A DNA stretch of 64,000 nt from Linnemannia hyalina (GCA_019671135.1 JAHRHY010000004.1:310001-374000), one strand, 5' to 3'. Counted from the first letter of the stretch, positions 10,533-23,996 are shown. Translations and numbers: made by a program. The notes: generated by a model not told the origin, from the letters alone.

Positions 10533-12569
10533 GGCGATGAGGTTGGGTTGGAGTGGATAGAGTAAGATAAAAGGTTAAAGGACTGGTTGTTGGAAATAAG
10601 AGTATTGCCAGGAACAAAAGAAAGGTCGACGTCACCTACTTCTTTAGAGGTTAAGGGTGGGCTTGGAGGAGGCGGAGGCAAAGCAATAACGAAAGAAAGA
10701 GTATGGACGAGGAGTGTAGTATGGTCACACACTAGACAGACAAGCAGACGGCAGGGAGGCAAGCGCTCGAACGAGGACGGCAAAAGGAAGGTGGTCTGGT
10801 CAACAACAACCAGAGGACCTTGTCAGCAAGACAGACAGACAGACGGACAGTAACACCACTTGGGAAGGGTGTTCAAAGTGCTTCAGAAGCGAGGTGTATG
10901 GTGGTGCCGAGAATGATGTGTGTTGTGTTGCAAAAGAATGCAAGTATGCTTAGTGAAAAGAAGGTTGATCGTCGAATTGGGTAGGTAGATCAAAGGTTTG
11001 TCTTATACGTAGGTGACAAGTACGAGTAAGTAAAAGCAGAGGGAGGGGAAGTAAGAGAGGGAGGGAAAGTAGGAGAGTGTGAGTGCGAGTGTGAGTGAGA
11101 GTGGAGTATGAAAAGAGAAGGAAAAGAAGAAAAGAAGCAAAAAATCATTCGGGGGGAATGGCCGGTTTAAATACTCTCCCCTTCCCAGCCAGGCACTCGC
11201 CTTTCTTTTTTTCATCTTCTTCCTTCTCGTATAATTCTGGATCCACTTCATAATACTTTTTGTCGCCACTCCTCCCACTCTCACACTCGCCTCGCCACCA
11301 TTGCATTGTCCTCTTTTTGCCTCAATTGCTTCATCAACACTTACTCTTCATCCTTGCTGCCACCATCGCTACTCCCTTCCTTCACCTCATCCTGTCATCT
11401 TCAAGTCCTATCAACGTTTAGAAATAACCCACCGACCCATAATATCTCTAAAGACCGGTTTTCCGACTCCAAGAAAATAAAACTCAATTGCGAACCAAAA
11501 AGGGGAGGAAGAAGGCCTTGGCAAGATTTTTTTCAGCTCCAGCCCTAAACGCTGCGGATTTTTCCAAGACACACACACAAACGCCGTCGACACACAATTT
11601 GAGAGCACACTTCTGGTCTTTGTCTTCCCTTCCAATGAGAGGAAATAAAGTAAACAAATAAGACCAAAAAGGGGGAAGAGCACTTCGCAGTTCGCACAAG
11701 AGTAGAGAGAGTTGGAGAGGAGAGGGCATCCGTCGGCAGTGCAAAAAAAATAAAATCTTTTGGCACACCACACACGCACACACACGCACACACACGCACA
11801 ACACACAATCTTCACACAACATATGACATACACCATTGAAAAAGCATGATCGAGTTCCCCCCCTCCTCCTCGTTATCGCTATCTACCAGCTACACATTTT
11901 CTGCCTGACCTTCCTTCCTCTTTCTCTTTCGACGTTCCTGTAGCATGAATGGGTTTTTCTTGTTTGTTCAGCGACTAGAAAAAGAGGCATCAAAATCGGT
12001 TGACTTTTAGTCCCTCCGCTCCGTAATAAGAGAGCGTGTGTGTTGCAGGAATGCAAGTTTTTGATTTGTCAGAGATCAAACATATTTTAAGGCAGGCGTT
12101 GCAGTTAGGCACGGAGCCCAAACAGACAGATGGAGGGGGAGTGTTCAAACAGACTTGGACAGACCGACAATCAGAAAAGGGGGGAAGGGGAGGGATGCGC
12201 CATATGTATCTGTCTCAATTGCATTGCAGGTGAAATAACCAATTGCTCTGTGAGGCTGAGCACATAATTCGTCGAAAGACGTTCTTAACAAAAAACACAC
12301 TTATGCACAAACGAAAAGGAGGGATATCAGCAGTGATCAAAGACAAACAAGGTTGTTCCACGTTTTTTTTCTTATTGATCGGAAGAACACGAAGGATAAG
12401 AAGATTACGAAGGATGGGGATATCGTGGATGATGATCAATTGGAAACTAGCAGAGGCCATCGAAATGAACATATGTTCCATTGTACATTTATTTCAGATA
12501 GAGAGATGCAAATGGACAAAAAAAAACGTAGCCGGGGCGGCATACAGTAGTGGCACTGAAGAACTCTAT
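10533..12569. other. Intergenic region upstream of the zinc-finger gene
   Basis: About 2 kb containing the promoter and leader of the zinc-finger gene (-) and the 3' flank of RNA14 (-). A TATTTAAA motif on the minus strand near 11163-11171 could be a TATA element, but it lies about 630 bp from the start codon. GACA repeats occur near 10830-10850 and CACA-rich sequence at 11760-11810. No gene is evident. Confidence 0.5.
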
Positions 12570-15500
12570 TTACTCCATGTTGGCTTTACGCTGCTGCCGA
12601 GACCGGAAGACATCATACTCTGGTGGCCGATTCACTCCTGGCATATGTCCCCGGAAATCCCCTCCACCTCCACCGCCACTTCCTCCTCCCATCTCATCAT
12701 CATACTCCCGTCCTTTCCTCTTCATACCACCACGACCACTTGGCCCTGCCGAAGATGGCCCACCACGAGGCCGGAATCCACCACGGTCACCTCCTCCTCC
12801 TCCACCACGCATCATGCCACGGGGGTCGTTACCTCTTGGATGAGGGTCACTCCGATCGCGGAGATCACGATCCCTAGGGTCGCCTCGAGGATCTCTGGGA
12901 TCGCCTCCTCTCTCCCTTGGATCACGTGGGTCACGGTTATCCCTTCCTCCACCATAATCAAACTCTCGAGGGTCCCGTCCATCCCCACCACGGGGATCAC
13001 GGTGTTCACCCATATCTCGACCTCGTCCATCCCGATCCATACCGCCAGAGGGACCAGTAGGAACAGGCACCGGTGGTGGCACAACCATACTTTGCCCAAC
13101 AGGGATCTGTGCTGCCCGAATCAAGTCCATGATATCTTGCGTTTGCAAGATAGGCCCATTGAATCCTGCAGCTGGAGGCAAGTTTGACAAAAAGAACGCC
13201 ACAGCGTCTGGAATCAACCCATGAGGTCCTAACGTCCAACCAGGGACAACCAAAGGTCCTTGCTGTTGCTGTTGCTGCTGTTGCTGATGCTGTGGAATAG
13301 GCTGAGGCGGTGGGATCTGAGAAGAGGAACCCATAGCCTGAGGAGGCATGGGTGGAGGGATATGAGGAGGCATTGGCGGCTTGGGCGCGAATCCTGGTCC
13401 TGGTCCTGGAGAACCTCTTCTGTCGCCATCATGACCATCATGGTCTCGGTCACGATCACCTCCGTGAGGATGTGGAACTGTATCCATATCACCTGGTCGC
13501 GAATCCCTGGCTGAGGTTGGTGGTTTACGGATCATATCGGGGTAAACACGGTAGCTGTTCCACATAGCGAAATCAGGTCGTGGGTACAAGTCTACATGCA
13601 CGGGTTCCATCAGGGGTCGTCGACCAGGGCGAGCAGCATTGTCCAAATCAACAGCCGGTGGTGGTGGGAAATCACTTGAAAAGTCTGACAATGCCGGCAC
13701 ATGAATGTTCTTGCGGACTATTTCCGTGCAACAAAAATAAAACCAACTCACTCATTAGCATATGTGAAAAAGAACAGTGCTACAGCAAATAACAATAATA
13801 AAAATGGCAGGAAACTTACTGCTGGCGCCCATGTCCATCTCTTCGATGACTTTGAGCTCGTTGTAGCTGTACCGGGATGCGAAGCAACTGATGACAGAAT
13901 CGTCAGGGTAGACCTCCCGACGACGCTTTTCGACCTTGTTGATCGCGGCCAAATCGCCATACTTGTTCTCGTACTCTGAAAACTTTTCCCAGAGAGGACG
14001 AGCCTTCTCCGGCGACATGTTGATGAGAGCTCGCTCAAACAGGGCTCTGGCGTTGCTGTCATCGTTCAGCTGAATCAAAAACTCGAGGTACTGGTCCACA
14101 TAGGCAGTCTCATCTGCAAACGACTTGTACCCGACCTCAAAGACCTTTCCTGCAATAGTGGTGTCCTTGGTGCAGTGATACTCCAGCAATGCCGCCGCAA
14201 TGTAGACCTGGTAGGGGCAGGCGTTCGAGCGACGAGCGCGACCAAAGACGTGCCTCCACTGAGAAGTGCCCTCAGTACGACGGATAAACTGCATAAACAT
14301 GATCCAGGCAAGACCGCAGCCCTTGATCATCTCCTCGACTTCCTTCCTGGCCAGTTTCTCATACTGTTGCAACTCCTTGGTCCGCTTCTTAAGTTCTTCA
14401 CGCTCGCGCTCACGCATCTCTCCATCAACCTCCTCGATATCGCGCACTTTCTTGTTCGAACCCGCTCCACTGCCATCAAGAAGCTGCTGCTCCGCCAATA
14501 GAGCCGCCTTTGCAGCTTGGACTTCCTGATCGACCTTGGTGTTCATGTCGTCGATTTTCTCTGTCAGGTTCTTGACCAACGCCTCATACGAAGCTCGGCT
14601 CTCCTTGAAGTTCTTGCGTGTCTCCTCCATCTCGGCATAGGCGAAATGAAGCAAGAAACTTGTTGGCATGATCTCGCATCCGTTCTTCAACATCGCCACC
14701 GCCTCATCCGCACGACCAATCTCGTTGAAATAGTTGGCTGCCTCGAACCAAATCTCGGGGTAAAACCGCATCGACAACAACGCCTGCTTATACGTCCAGG
14801 CAACACGGGCCGACAAAGCCGACGGGTCCTCAAAGTTGAGAGGGTTCGATTGCTCCCAACGAATATAGCGCTTCCATTGCTCCAGCTGATGCAATTCCCG
14901 CTCGGTCCACTTGACAGGTCGAGGGAGCAAGTTCCTGTTAATCCCGTCCGTCAACTTGCGCAGCTCCTTCCACATCATACGGGCCGTCATATATCCTGCT
15001 GAACGCTCCTGCAAGAACTTTTTCGCCGTCAACTTGTTGAGTCCATTCTCGAACGTGTCGTAGTCTCTCCAGATGTTCTCGACGTTGTTGAGAGGAATAC
15101 ATACAGCCTTCTGGAAGACACGGCGCATCGCATCCATCTTTTGCTGCTCCTCCCAAGTGTTTTGAGCCTACATTGTAAAAACAAATGATGTGGTTGAGAC
15201 ATGTCAGACATCATTCTTTTTGACCCCATATCACTTTCATGATTGACATGGCATGTTCGTGTTTCTTCTCTTGCAAGGGGTAACTTACCTGGCCAGACTT
15301 CAAGAAGAACAAATAGTCGCTCCAGATGGGTCCCGAGTCCCGGTCGAGTCCAACGTGCTGCAGCACGAAATCATACGACTTTGTGATAATGTCCTTGGAT
15401 TCGGGGCCAGTGTTGATACGACGAATATAATTCAGATAGTACTTCCAGAGATCTACAGACAGGACGGAACGGAGACAGCGCTGAAAGATGGACTCTACCT

Positions 15501-16608
15501 CGGTAAAATGATGATGCTTGAGTTCAAACTCGGCGTACTGGATCCAATACCTAGACTGTTGGTAGGTGTGTGTATGTATGTGTCGACGGGCAGAGATGGG
15601 TGCGGATAAAATAATAAAAGGTGGTGGCGATTTGGTGATGGTGTGGATGTAGATAGGAAGGAAGTCGAATGGCGGGAGGAGATATAAAAAAAAGGGCCAT
15701 CCCGTTCATGCATAAGAAGAGAGTAATGCCATGTAGTGATCGCGAACATTTATTGAGATCGGGCAAAAGGAGAGTCAACATTGAATATTTGTCCATGAAA
15801 CAAAAGAGGCCGATATTCAAGCACGATATGAATGACCGTTGTCACATAAACACAAGAAGCGAAAAATACATAGGTAGGTGGAAAGAGTGAAGAGAAAATC
15901 ATGGTGCCAACAAGGTCGAAAGAGATGGAAGGAAACAAGAAGGGAACAAGAAGAAACGGAATGGTTACTGAATTGCTCTTTGAACAGCTCTTGCATACTG
16001 TACCAATTTTCCGTAAACACCGGGTCATGTATATATTAACATCCAGCGATATCAACAGAGAGTTCAACAGCGTCGGTTGTCGCCAGTGGTTCGTCCTGAG
16101 GGCTTCACAGGACCACAACCACCGCCAATGTTGCAGTCCATTGCACTCAAATCTTTCATAACATTATGGATCATCCACATGGAACCATCTCAATATGAAT
16201 AGGCACAATGGTGGGTTTTGTTTTTTTTTGGAATTGTATATTGTGGTATTTCTTGTTGTGAAAGTCGAATACGGGACGAGGCATTAACACAATATAATTA
16301 AAACAAAGAGGATGACTTACCGAGGAAGGAAACACTTTCAAGAACCTCTCATAGACATCTCTCACACGAGCAACCTCGCCTTCCTTCTCAGCATCGTTCA
16401 ACAGCGTCAACCAAGCGTCGGCATCAAAGGGGTCTTCGACAATCCGTTGCTCCAAAGCACTCGCACCAGCTGGTACGACATCTGACTTCCCGGCGGCTGG
16501 GGTGCTGCTGCTGTCGACAGAGTTTGCTCGCGAGGCTTGGTTGGAGTCCTCGAGGGTAGCAGGAGACTTGATTTCGCTGCTGCTGTTAGTAGCGAGCGGA
16601 GAATCCAT
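12570..16608 (-). CDS. RNA14: mRNA 3'-end-processing factor RNA14 / CstF-77
   Basis: Four exons: 16321-16608, 15289-15555, 13820-15167 and 12570-13717. Donors are all GTAAGT and the phases (0, 0, 1) close to 1016 residues. Residues of about 50-650 form HAT (half-a-TPR) repeats, for example FDADAWLTLLNDAEKEG, ARYWIQY-like SRYWIQYAEFE and RPLWEKFSEYENKYGDL. At about residues 795-840 lies the short segment FFLSNLPPA..GPILQTQDIMDLI, recognisable as the 'monkeytail' that binds the hinge of Rna15/CstF-64. The remaining tail is rich in Asp-Pro-Arg and Gly repeats and is likely disordered. The protein scaffolds cleavage factor IA/CstF in nuclear pre-mRNA cleavage and polyadenylation (family knowledge). 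The first intron is 765 bp, much longer than the others (about 100-120 bp); no phase-compatible extra exon is needed. Confidence 0.92.
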
Positions 16609-16638
16609 TGTTGTTTGTTGTCTTTGTTGTTGTCTTTA

Positions 16639-16685
16639 GTAGTTGTCTTTCGTAGTTGTCTTTCGTAGTTGTCTTTCGTAGTTGT
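16639..16685 (-). repeat. 13-bp tandem repeat in the RNA14 leader
   Basis: Three full copies and a partial fourth of GTAGTTGTCTTTC lie 31-77 bp upstream of the RNA14 start codon. On the mRNA strand the unit is a purine-rich GAAAGACAACTAC. It is probably part of the 5' leader; copy number may vary between strains. Confidence 0.8.
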
Positions 16686-16882
16686 TGGCGCAAGGGTTAA
16701 GAAATTAAGAGGGTGGGTGATGGGGGAGAGAGAAGGAGGCGGATCCACAGCAGATGTCGTGGAGCAGGATCAAAGTGTTGTGCGAAGAACCACAACCTTC
16801 CTTGCCTCTCTTTGTTCATTTCAACAAACTACGATACACCACTTTCTATTACGTCATCATCCTAAAAGACGCCACCAAAATA

Positions 16883-18916
16883 TTAAACGAGCTCAAAGTA
16901 GCGTTTTGTCTCCCAAGAAGTCACAGCGGTCTCCCAGAGTCGGTTCTCGTTCAACCGCGTAGCTCCATAGTGCTCCACAAACTCGTCCCCCAATACCTCC
17001 CGCGCAATCGACCCCTTCTCCAACATCTTCATCGCAGACTCCTTCAACGATTTTGGCAGTCTCTCCCCCCCAGTCGGTCCTTCTCCAGTCTCAACAGTTG
17101 TTGGTCCAACTGGCATCTCCAGCCTCTTCTTGATCCCATACAACCCAGCCGCGAGACATGCCGCAATCGCCAAGTGTGGGTTAATATCCGCACCACCGAC
17201 CCTCATCTCCAACCGAGTTCCCTTGGGCTCACACTGTGGTGGTCCAATGACTCGTATCGCCGATACTCTCGATTCGATCCCCCAGGAGATCGTCACGGGT
17301 GCCCAGTAGTTCTCGACCAGTCGCTTGTACGAGTTGATGTTGGGGGCTAGGATACACATGATGCTCGGAAGTGCTGTCAACAGTCCAGCAGTAAAGTACT
17401 TCATCATTTGACTCATCTCCTGCACACCCTCCACCGAAGTCTCCCAGTTAGGTCGGTTCAGTGCCGTATCCAGAGATGCTCTTGTTGCCTCGGTGGATTC
17501 TTCAGCGTCAGATGTAGGACTGTGGAGCTGCTGTCCAAAGGGGGTCGAACTGCCAGGACCTGACGCTGATGCAGTGGATGCTGCAAAGAGGTTGGTCTTT
17601 GTGTTGATGTCGCGAATTGAAAAGTGCAGGTGTCCTGAACAGCCTGGCTGGTCCGCATAGGGCTTTGCCATGAAGGTCGGCATGATCCCTCGTTGGAGCC
17701 CCAGCTGCTTGACCGATAGCTTAAACAGATTGGCCATGTCTGCCATCTTTGTCGCATTGTCGTACGCCAGCGCCGCTTCATAAACTCCTGGGCCTAGCAA
17801 TGCAATTCCAATTGAATGCAAAGAGTCGGCGTTGATGTTAGCTACTGCATATACCACATAGCAAAAATCGATAGAGATCAAATAAGGGGGTTGCATAGTT
17901 TTACCTGTTTCGGTGTGGAAGCTTTCAATGTTGACATCAAAGTTGTTGCATTGGTCAAAGATATCGTAAAAGTAATCCTGATACAGTGAAGGTCGCAAGA
18001 GAGAATATCCAAACATTCCTGGAGTCAATGCTTGAGGGCTCGTGTGTCCCTTCTCTGCCAATGTTTCCGGTGTTTCTAATACGTGCAGGAGAGACGGCGT
18101 GGAATTGAGAAAGAGCAGAAAAAGGAGGATGTGGTAAGTCGACCATTTCATTTCAGGAGATAGAGAAAATTCCTCATCCGTCCTTGGACAACTTTTTTTT
18201 CACACGCAGACATCCCATCATCCCACCCCTGTCACAGGACGAACATAACACTCACACGCCTACACAGTGATGAGAAAGGGAGAGAGAGTTTTACCTTTGA
18301 AGTTGAAGAACTCAAGCTCGGCTCCACACATGGCCTCCCATCCAAAGGACGCCAACTCATCCGTGACCTTCTTCAACACCCCGCGTGGACAGACTGCCAA
18401 TGGAGCTCTTGTCTTGGGATCGTAGAATGATAGTAAGAAGAATGGGATGTCGTTCTCCCATGGAATCCTTCTGAACGTCGACAAGTCCGGAATCGCAATG
18501 ATATCCCTGTAGCCTACATAGAATATACATAACCCGTTGTGTTGGTATCATTAAAAGTAGCGAATGTACCAACATACCTTCTACATGTAAAAAAGCGAAA
18601 AGCACAAGTTACCATTGGCGGCATTGGAGACACTCAACTCCTCAGCATAGGTCTTGTCATGCATGTCCCATCCAAAGATGACCGAACAGAACCCGAACCC
18701 CGACTGAAGGACGGACAAAAACTTTGTCTTTGTCATGATCTTTCCACGAAGGATCCCGTCGAGATCTATCCCTGCGACCTTGATACGGACATCTTTCTCG
18801 AGGAGCGCCTTGAATTCTTCGATGGTTGCATGGGGGATTGTTGTTGGAGGGGGTTGGGGAGGAGTGGTGCTGATGGTTGGTGGTGGTTGTGTGTTTGAGG
18901 AGTGGGATGTGTTCAT
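16883..18916 (-). CDS. Glutamine synthetase-like protein (GSI type, FluG/GS catalytic domain)
   Basis: Exons 18613-18916, 18295-18513, 17906-18075 (within one base) and 16883-17793 join through three phase-1 introns (donors GTAACT, GTAAAA, GTAAAA) to give about 534 residues. The N-terminal part carries the GS beta-grasp region (IDLDGILRGK, WDMHD). The catalytic part has GAELEFF, the ATP/glutamate site KPYADQPGCSGHLHFS, SYKRL and EMRVGGADINPHLAIAAC. These match GlnA-type (class I) glutamine synthetases and the related FluG C-terminal domain and gamma-glutamyl ligases, not the eukaryotic GSII enzyme. The core reaction is ATP-dependent ligation of ammonia or an amine to glutamate; the true amine substrate is unknown. 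A Ser-rich insert at about residues 325-350 interrupts the domain. It sits 274 bp downstream of the RNA14 start. Confidence 0.88.
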
Positions 18917-19374
18917 TATTGTTGTTGTTTATGCTCTTCTTTGGTTGGCGATAACTGGTTCTCGAGTGATACTGACAATGAGAAAGAAAGAAGAGAAAAG
19001 GGAAAAAGGAAAGGAGTAGCAGAAGAAGAACAAGAGAATGGAAAGAGAAAAGGTGTTAGAGGGGAGTCAGCAAAGGACAAGAAACAAAGTCATGGAAGAG
19101 CACTGATACCACTGCAAAAGTCAAAAAGATCCTCCTGACCAACCAACAAACACTTGATTAGACCCTGCATCCTCAGTGGTCATGTTCCCTTTGTTCGTCC
19201 TTCAGGCTCATGCATGAATGCAAGCATCATCTCTTATTTTTCTCATAGAGCATGAACGTGCATGCCATGAGTACAGAAACAATTATTATTTTATTAAAGG
19301 TAAAAAACGTGTCGCATATTTACAAGACGAGCGATCAGAGAATTAGAAAAGAGATTTGTACAAGCATGACCACA
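18917..19374. other. Intergenic spacer upstream of the GS-like gene
   Basis: About 460 bp between the GS-like start codon and the stop of the membrane-protein gene, both on the minus strand. It holds the GS-like promoter and the 3' UTR of the neighbour. GA-rich sequence occurs at 18975-19060. No gene is visible. Confidence 0.55.
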
Positions 19375-20471
19375 CTAATTGTTGGCAGTGTTGTACCCAG
19401 TCGTAGTCGTTGTGTTGTACGAGGTCGAAGGGTGAACAGCGCTCGAACCAGTGTTATAAGTAGTCGGAGTGTTGCTGTCGTGCCCTCGGTTCGCGGGGAC
19501 AGGCTGAGTATTGGTGGTGTATGAGGTAGAGTTGTTGGCGGGGTCATTGTTGTTGTTGTTGTAGGTCTGGTGGGTACCGGACTTGACGACGACGGGCTCA
19601 ACCTTCTCTGAGATAACGGTGCGGGTAGGGCCACGGTTTTGGTTCTCGAGGTTCGAGTGGGTGTTGTAGGTAGTAGTATGATCGCTGCGCTTTCTTCTCC
19701 AGCACCAGGCCAAAAGACCGGCAAGGGCCAAGGCGGCCAAGCATCCGATGACAATACCGGCAATGGCGCCTCCAGACAACTCATGTCCTTGCGACTGGAC
19801 GGGGACGGGGGTCTCGGTGGGGCTCTCTATAGGGGCGGCCGATCGGGACGAGCCGTTGCCGCTAGTCGACGTGGCACGGACGTTGCCACCGGGACTAAAG
19901 ATTTGGGTGCCTTGGCCGGGTTTGTACTGGCTGGAGCTACCGAAGGGGTTGCTCAAGGTCGAGAGACCGCAACGTTTAAGAAGACCCTCGACGTTGACGG
20001 AGTGCTGCGTTGTCCATGTGTCAAAAAAGAAAGGAAGGTGGAGGTGAGAGTGAGTCCGAGACAAAAGGGTGTCAATTCGTAGGGCAAAAAAGGGGGAGGT
20101 TCACTCACCTCATAGAACATGTTGGGACTGCGAAGGCACTGGCAGGCAGAGTAGTTATCGATGTACGCTTGGTTGCACTGCTTGGCATTGCAGACATCCT
20201 TGTTGACATTGGGGTTGCTGCACACCACTATCGGATAGGATGGGACACGATGGTCGAGGGGATATAAGAAGTACGTGTTAGCATATGTTCGATTGAGACG
20301 GACCGGTTAACAAGAATCAGATAGGAATCAACTAATGGGGAGGCAGCATTGATTACATGGGGTGACAGTGATCTGACGGCAAGAAGAGTTGATAGAAGCA
20401 GTGTCGGGGCATTGGTAGGCGGAGACTGACGAGGCAGCGATAACAGCCGCGAGGATTATGGTGACCTTCAT
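19375..20471 (-). CDS. Single-pass cell-surface protein with Cys-rich ectodomain
   Basis: Exons 20357-20471, 20109-20227 and 19375-20004 join (phases 1 and 0; donors GTAATC and GTGAGT) to 287 residues. Residues 1-18 are a signal peptide (cleavage after SVSA likely). The mature ectodomain (about 19-95) has eight cysteines. A Ser/Thr/Pro-rich stalk follows, then one membrane helix at about 156-178 (GAIAGIVIGCLAALALAGLLAW) with a stop-transfer CWRRKR. The cytoplasmic tail (about 105 residues) is rich in Asn, Thr and Tyr. The layout resembles fungal Wsc/Mid2-type wall sensors. Eight Cys also recalls CFEM domains, but the spacing does not fit the CFEM consensus well. Function is not assigned beyond plasma-membrane or cell-wall location. 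The first donor (GTAATC) is the weakest join. Confidence 0.75.
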
Positions 20472-21297
20472 CTTTTCTTTGTTGGTGTGATGATGTTGTG
20501 GTAGGAGATATTAGTTGGTCGGTTGGAGATTAGTTTACGAGGGAAACGGGAAGAAGAAATGGAGGGTAAAGGTGAGAGAGCAGAAAGGATTGAAGGAAGG
20601 CGAAGAAGAAGGTGAGAAAGCGGAAGGGATTGCAGGAGGGACGGTGGACTTTTAAGTACTGCATCATTTCGTACACCCAAGACCTAAAGATTGGCCAGCA
20701 TCGTTTGCATCAAGAACATTTTTTTTTCTTTATCGAAATGTATGATGTATGTCTTACTACGATGTAGGACTCTGTTGTCTGTCCAATCACAGCGCACATA
20801 TATATACCTTCGAGCGCGTTCAATCAGGACGCGCCTTTTGGCTCTTCATAATGCTGTGGCTTTCTTACTCAAGAGTCAAATAAAGACACTCAGTGTCATC
20901 ATGAAAAGAAAAAATGCTCTTGCTGTTGCTGTCTGTCATATCATTAACTTTTAATCTTTCATGACAGACAAATGGGTTTGGCTGATGAGAATGACGTAGA
21001 TCTTTTTCTGATAATGAAAATCCCCATGATGGTATCCACCCCGCGGTCTATCGCATTTGCGGTTCATCGTAGAAAGAGCTTTTACTGAACACCTTGTTTA
21101 TCCGAGTTCGTCGGATTCAGGTAGTTCGGGTGACAAGGAAAGCCTTGGCTTGTGATGGGGATGAGACCAACAAGGTAAATGTTCCACACGCAGCTCGTCT
21201 ATTTCTTACCTTTGCAAAAACGATTCAACAAGAATCAAAGAAAAGGGTGCAAGAGAAGGGAGTGAATTTATTGCACAAAGAAATGCTTTGAAAAAGG
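20472..21297. other. Intergenic region upstream of the surface-protein gene
   Basis: About 825 bp between two minus-strand genes. A TATATATA run on the minus strand at about 20799-20808 lies about 330 bp from the surface-protein start codon and is a plausible core-promoter element. The remainder is A/T-rich with no convincing frame. Confidence 0.5.
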
Positions 21298-23996
21298 CTA
21301 AGAGACATTGCTCCATTTCTTGCCAGAGGTCACCACAAGTTTCCGGAAGGCGTCATCCCGCTTGACGACGTTGTGGAAGGTGGTAACTCGGCCACTGATA
21401 TCCGTCACGTCAATGCCCGGCATCGACCAGATTCCCAGATTCATCGACTTGGACTATTTGTCATAGGAAGAGGAACACAAACCGAGGTTAACAAAAAACC
21501 ACTGTCACAATTATCTTAACCATCGCGCGTATACCAACGTTGTCTGTTTACCTTCTTGATGGAGTCAATGTTTTCCCATTTGATGAGGGTCTCGACATCA
21601 TGCCCCAGCAGCTTGGCAGAGCGAAATTGGAGCGCCTCTTCCAAGATCACCAGCTTTCCGGGTTTGCCTCGGAGCAGACAATGGAATTCTATAGGCGCAA
21701 GGGATATGAGTGCTGACTGTTAGTCCGACTACTGTGCCCAAAGCCAACATTTGCGCCACCAAATTCATCAGAGATAACATACCATTCTTGTCATGCAAGG
21801 ACATATTGTCCATCTCCATGATAGATCCTGAGCCACTAGAGTCCGATCTCTTCCTTGCCCGCTTCTGGTACTCGTACTTGATCTTGGATGCCGGAGAGAG
21901 ACCAGACATGAAGGACGCAGAATCGTGGACCTCCTCCTCTCCATGTGTCAATGACTCGACAGTGCCTCCAATGCTCGGCTCCGCTTCCTCCAGGGTGCGC
22001 CGCCTTTCGTCTTCTTGACGCGTCAACATCTCAACAGCAAGCTCCGCATTCGTAGGGACACCCCAGAGAATCCATTCCACTGGAGAAAAGACATGACTGA
22101 ATCGAGGGTAATATTTCTGCATTGGCAGCAACACAAAGAACTCGAGGCCGATGGAAAAACCTAGTACATCCAACAGGCAACGTTAGGAGCGAACAGAAAA
22201 GTCGGGGAGAGCCATTGCAACTACCTAGAAAAACATGAAAGTCGACTTACCGATGGCTGGGACAATCACGAAAGGGAAGAAGGCGGTCATGAAAATGTAA
22301 TACGCCAACAGACCAAGGACCCGCCAAGTCTGCTGAGGACGTTCCCAACGAAACAGGCTACAATAAATGATATGGAAGGGTTAGCATCGGGCAAAACAAA
22401 CGGGTATAAGGGATTCACGGCGACCTTCTCAAAGGGTCATCTCCTTGACTTACTTTTTGACCCTCTCCAAGTAGCAAATGTTTTCCTCAAGGAGTGCTTG
22501 GCAAAAGGGTCCCCAGATCCTTGTCATCTGTGAGATCCAGTCCGTCAAGTCTTTGGAATGAATCAGCTCACGCAATTGAGAGTGCATTTTGGTGCTTCTC
22601 CGCATTGGCTCCTTTCCATTCGATACGGTTGCCAGTGGGTCTGGTACATTGAGTGCCTTCTTAAAGTCCCCGAGAAATCCAAAGCGATTGTTGAGGATCT
22701 TGAGGGCGAACAAGAAAATGAGTCCTGGGAGCCACAGCTGATATGCCCAGAGTGTAAAGTAAACCTATTGGCACCATCAAACAAACAACGATGTCAAAGG
22801 GTAACTCTTTACTTGCTACGCAGTTTTAAACGTAAATGCAAGGCAATGCTTCAAGCAGTAAAATGCTGCGACCAAACTTACGGTGAACCATGCAAACGTC
22901 TCAGGTGGGTTCCTCCAGTACAAGATCCGGTCGACATAGAGGCCAAGTGACTGGACGGGGCTAGAGGTGTCGTAGAGTCGACTGAGGAGGGCCCTTATCC
23001 GGGACCACTGGAGTGGCTCAACCTTTGTCTTGACCTTGTCGTCACGAGCCAGCGATTCCACAAAGTACATAAGATGCTATTCAGGGACAATATCATGCAG
23101 GTGAACAAATTAACATGTGCACAGGGCATTGAAATGGGCGGGAAATATGTGGAGGGGGAAACGGACAAAAGATTTTCATGTAAGCGCCCATTCTAAATGC
23201 TCATGTGGTCATACAAATCCAAAACAATAGCAGAAAAAACCTCGATCGTGTCCGAAAGGCACTTACAGCTTGAACATAAAGACCGACATCGAGCACACGC
23301 TTCCCAGACTCAGCCTCGACTCTGGTAAAATCATCCCGATCGGGCGGCGGACCCTTCGTCGCCACAGTCCTCCTTCGGCGGATCTCTTGGACGTGTCGGT
23401 CAAATTGGAAGGAGACCTCCTGCTGACTTAACGTGGTCGGGGTATTATGGGAGCTTGTCGAAGTCGAGCGGGGACTGAGAGGTCGTTCGGGGTAGGCGCC
23501 TTGCGCGGGTGTGACCCCGTTGCTCCATGCGGTTGTGACAGCTGGAGTCTGGTGTAATGCGAAAAAGAGAGAAATTGTGCGTTTTGATGTTTGTAAAGAA
23601 GGCGTAAGGGAGCGAAACGATACGATATGTCGCTGATACAAACGACGAAAATAAATGAAGAAAAAAAGAGCTCGGAACCGAAGTTCTTCCGTCTTTTTGT
23701 ATACTATGTCCCTTCCTGGCGGCTGCCTGGAGAAGGTTGATCTCCTGCTATACACATTTAATTGGACTTACAACGACAATGGGTGGTTGGACTCGTGTTG
23801 GTAGAGGCGGTGGAATGGTCGAAGACGAGTCGAGAATTGTTGGTGCGAGGTAAGTGTCGTGGATAGAGGCTTGGTGGGGTGCTCTCCCTGGGGTGAGGTT
23901 GTAGGGTTCTGTCTCGGACGCGGTAGCAACCGAGTGTGAGCGTCGCTTTGGCAGTGGCGGAGGATTCATGATGTGCATGCCGTCGCTTTCGGTCAT
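21298..23996 (-). CDS. GRAM-domain membrane protein, GRAMD4-like
   Basis: Eight exons: 23772-23996, 23267-23548, 22882-23076, 22454-22764, 22251-22357, 21783-22160, 21552-21688 and 21298-21453. All phases close (596 residues), and donors are mostly GTAAGT. Residues 1-165 are disordered and Pro/Ser-rich. Residues of about 170-235 hold SLARDDKVKTK and ILYWRNPPETFAWF, matching GRAMD4. Hydrophobic segments follow at about 231-262 and 350-390. A C-terminal GRAM domain starts near 387 (YPRFSHVFSPVE), is interrupted by an acidic/Ser-rich insert of about 95 residues, and resumes with EFHCLLRGKPGKLVI. GRAM domains bind membrane lipids. GRAMD4 proteins are membrane-anchored at ER/mitochondria in animals; the fungal role is unknown. 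It is divergently arranged with UTP4, about 400 bp apart. Confidence 0.82.
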
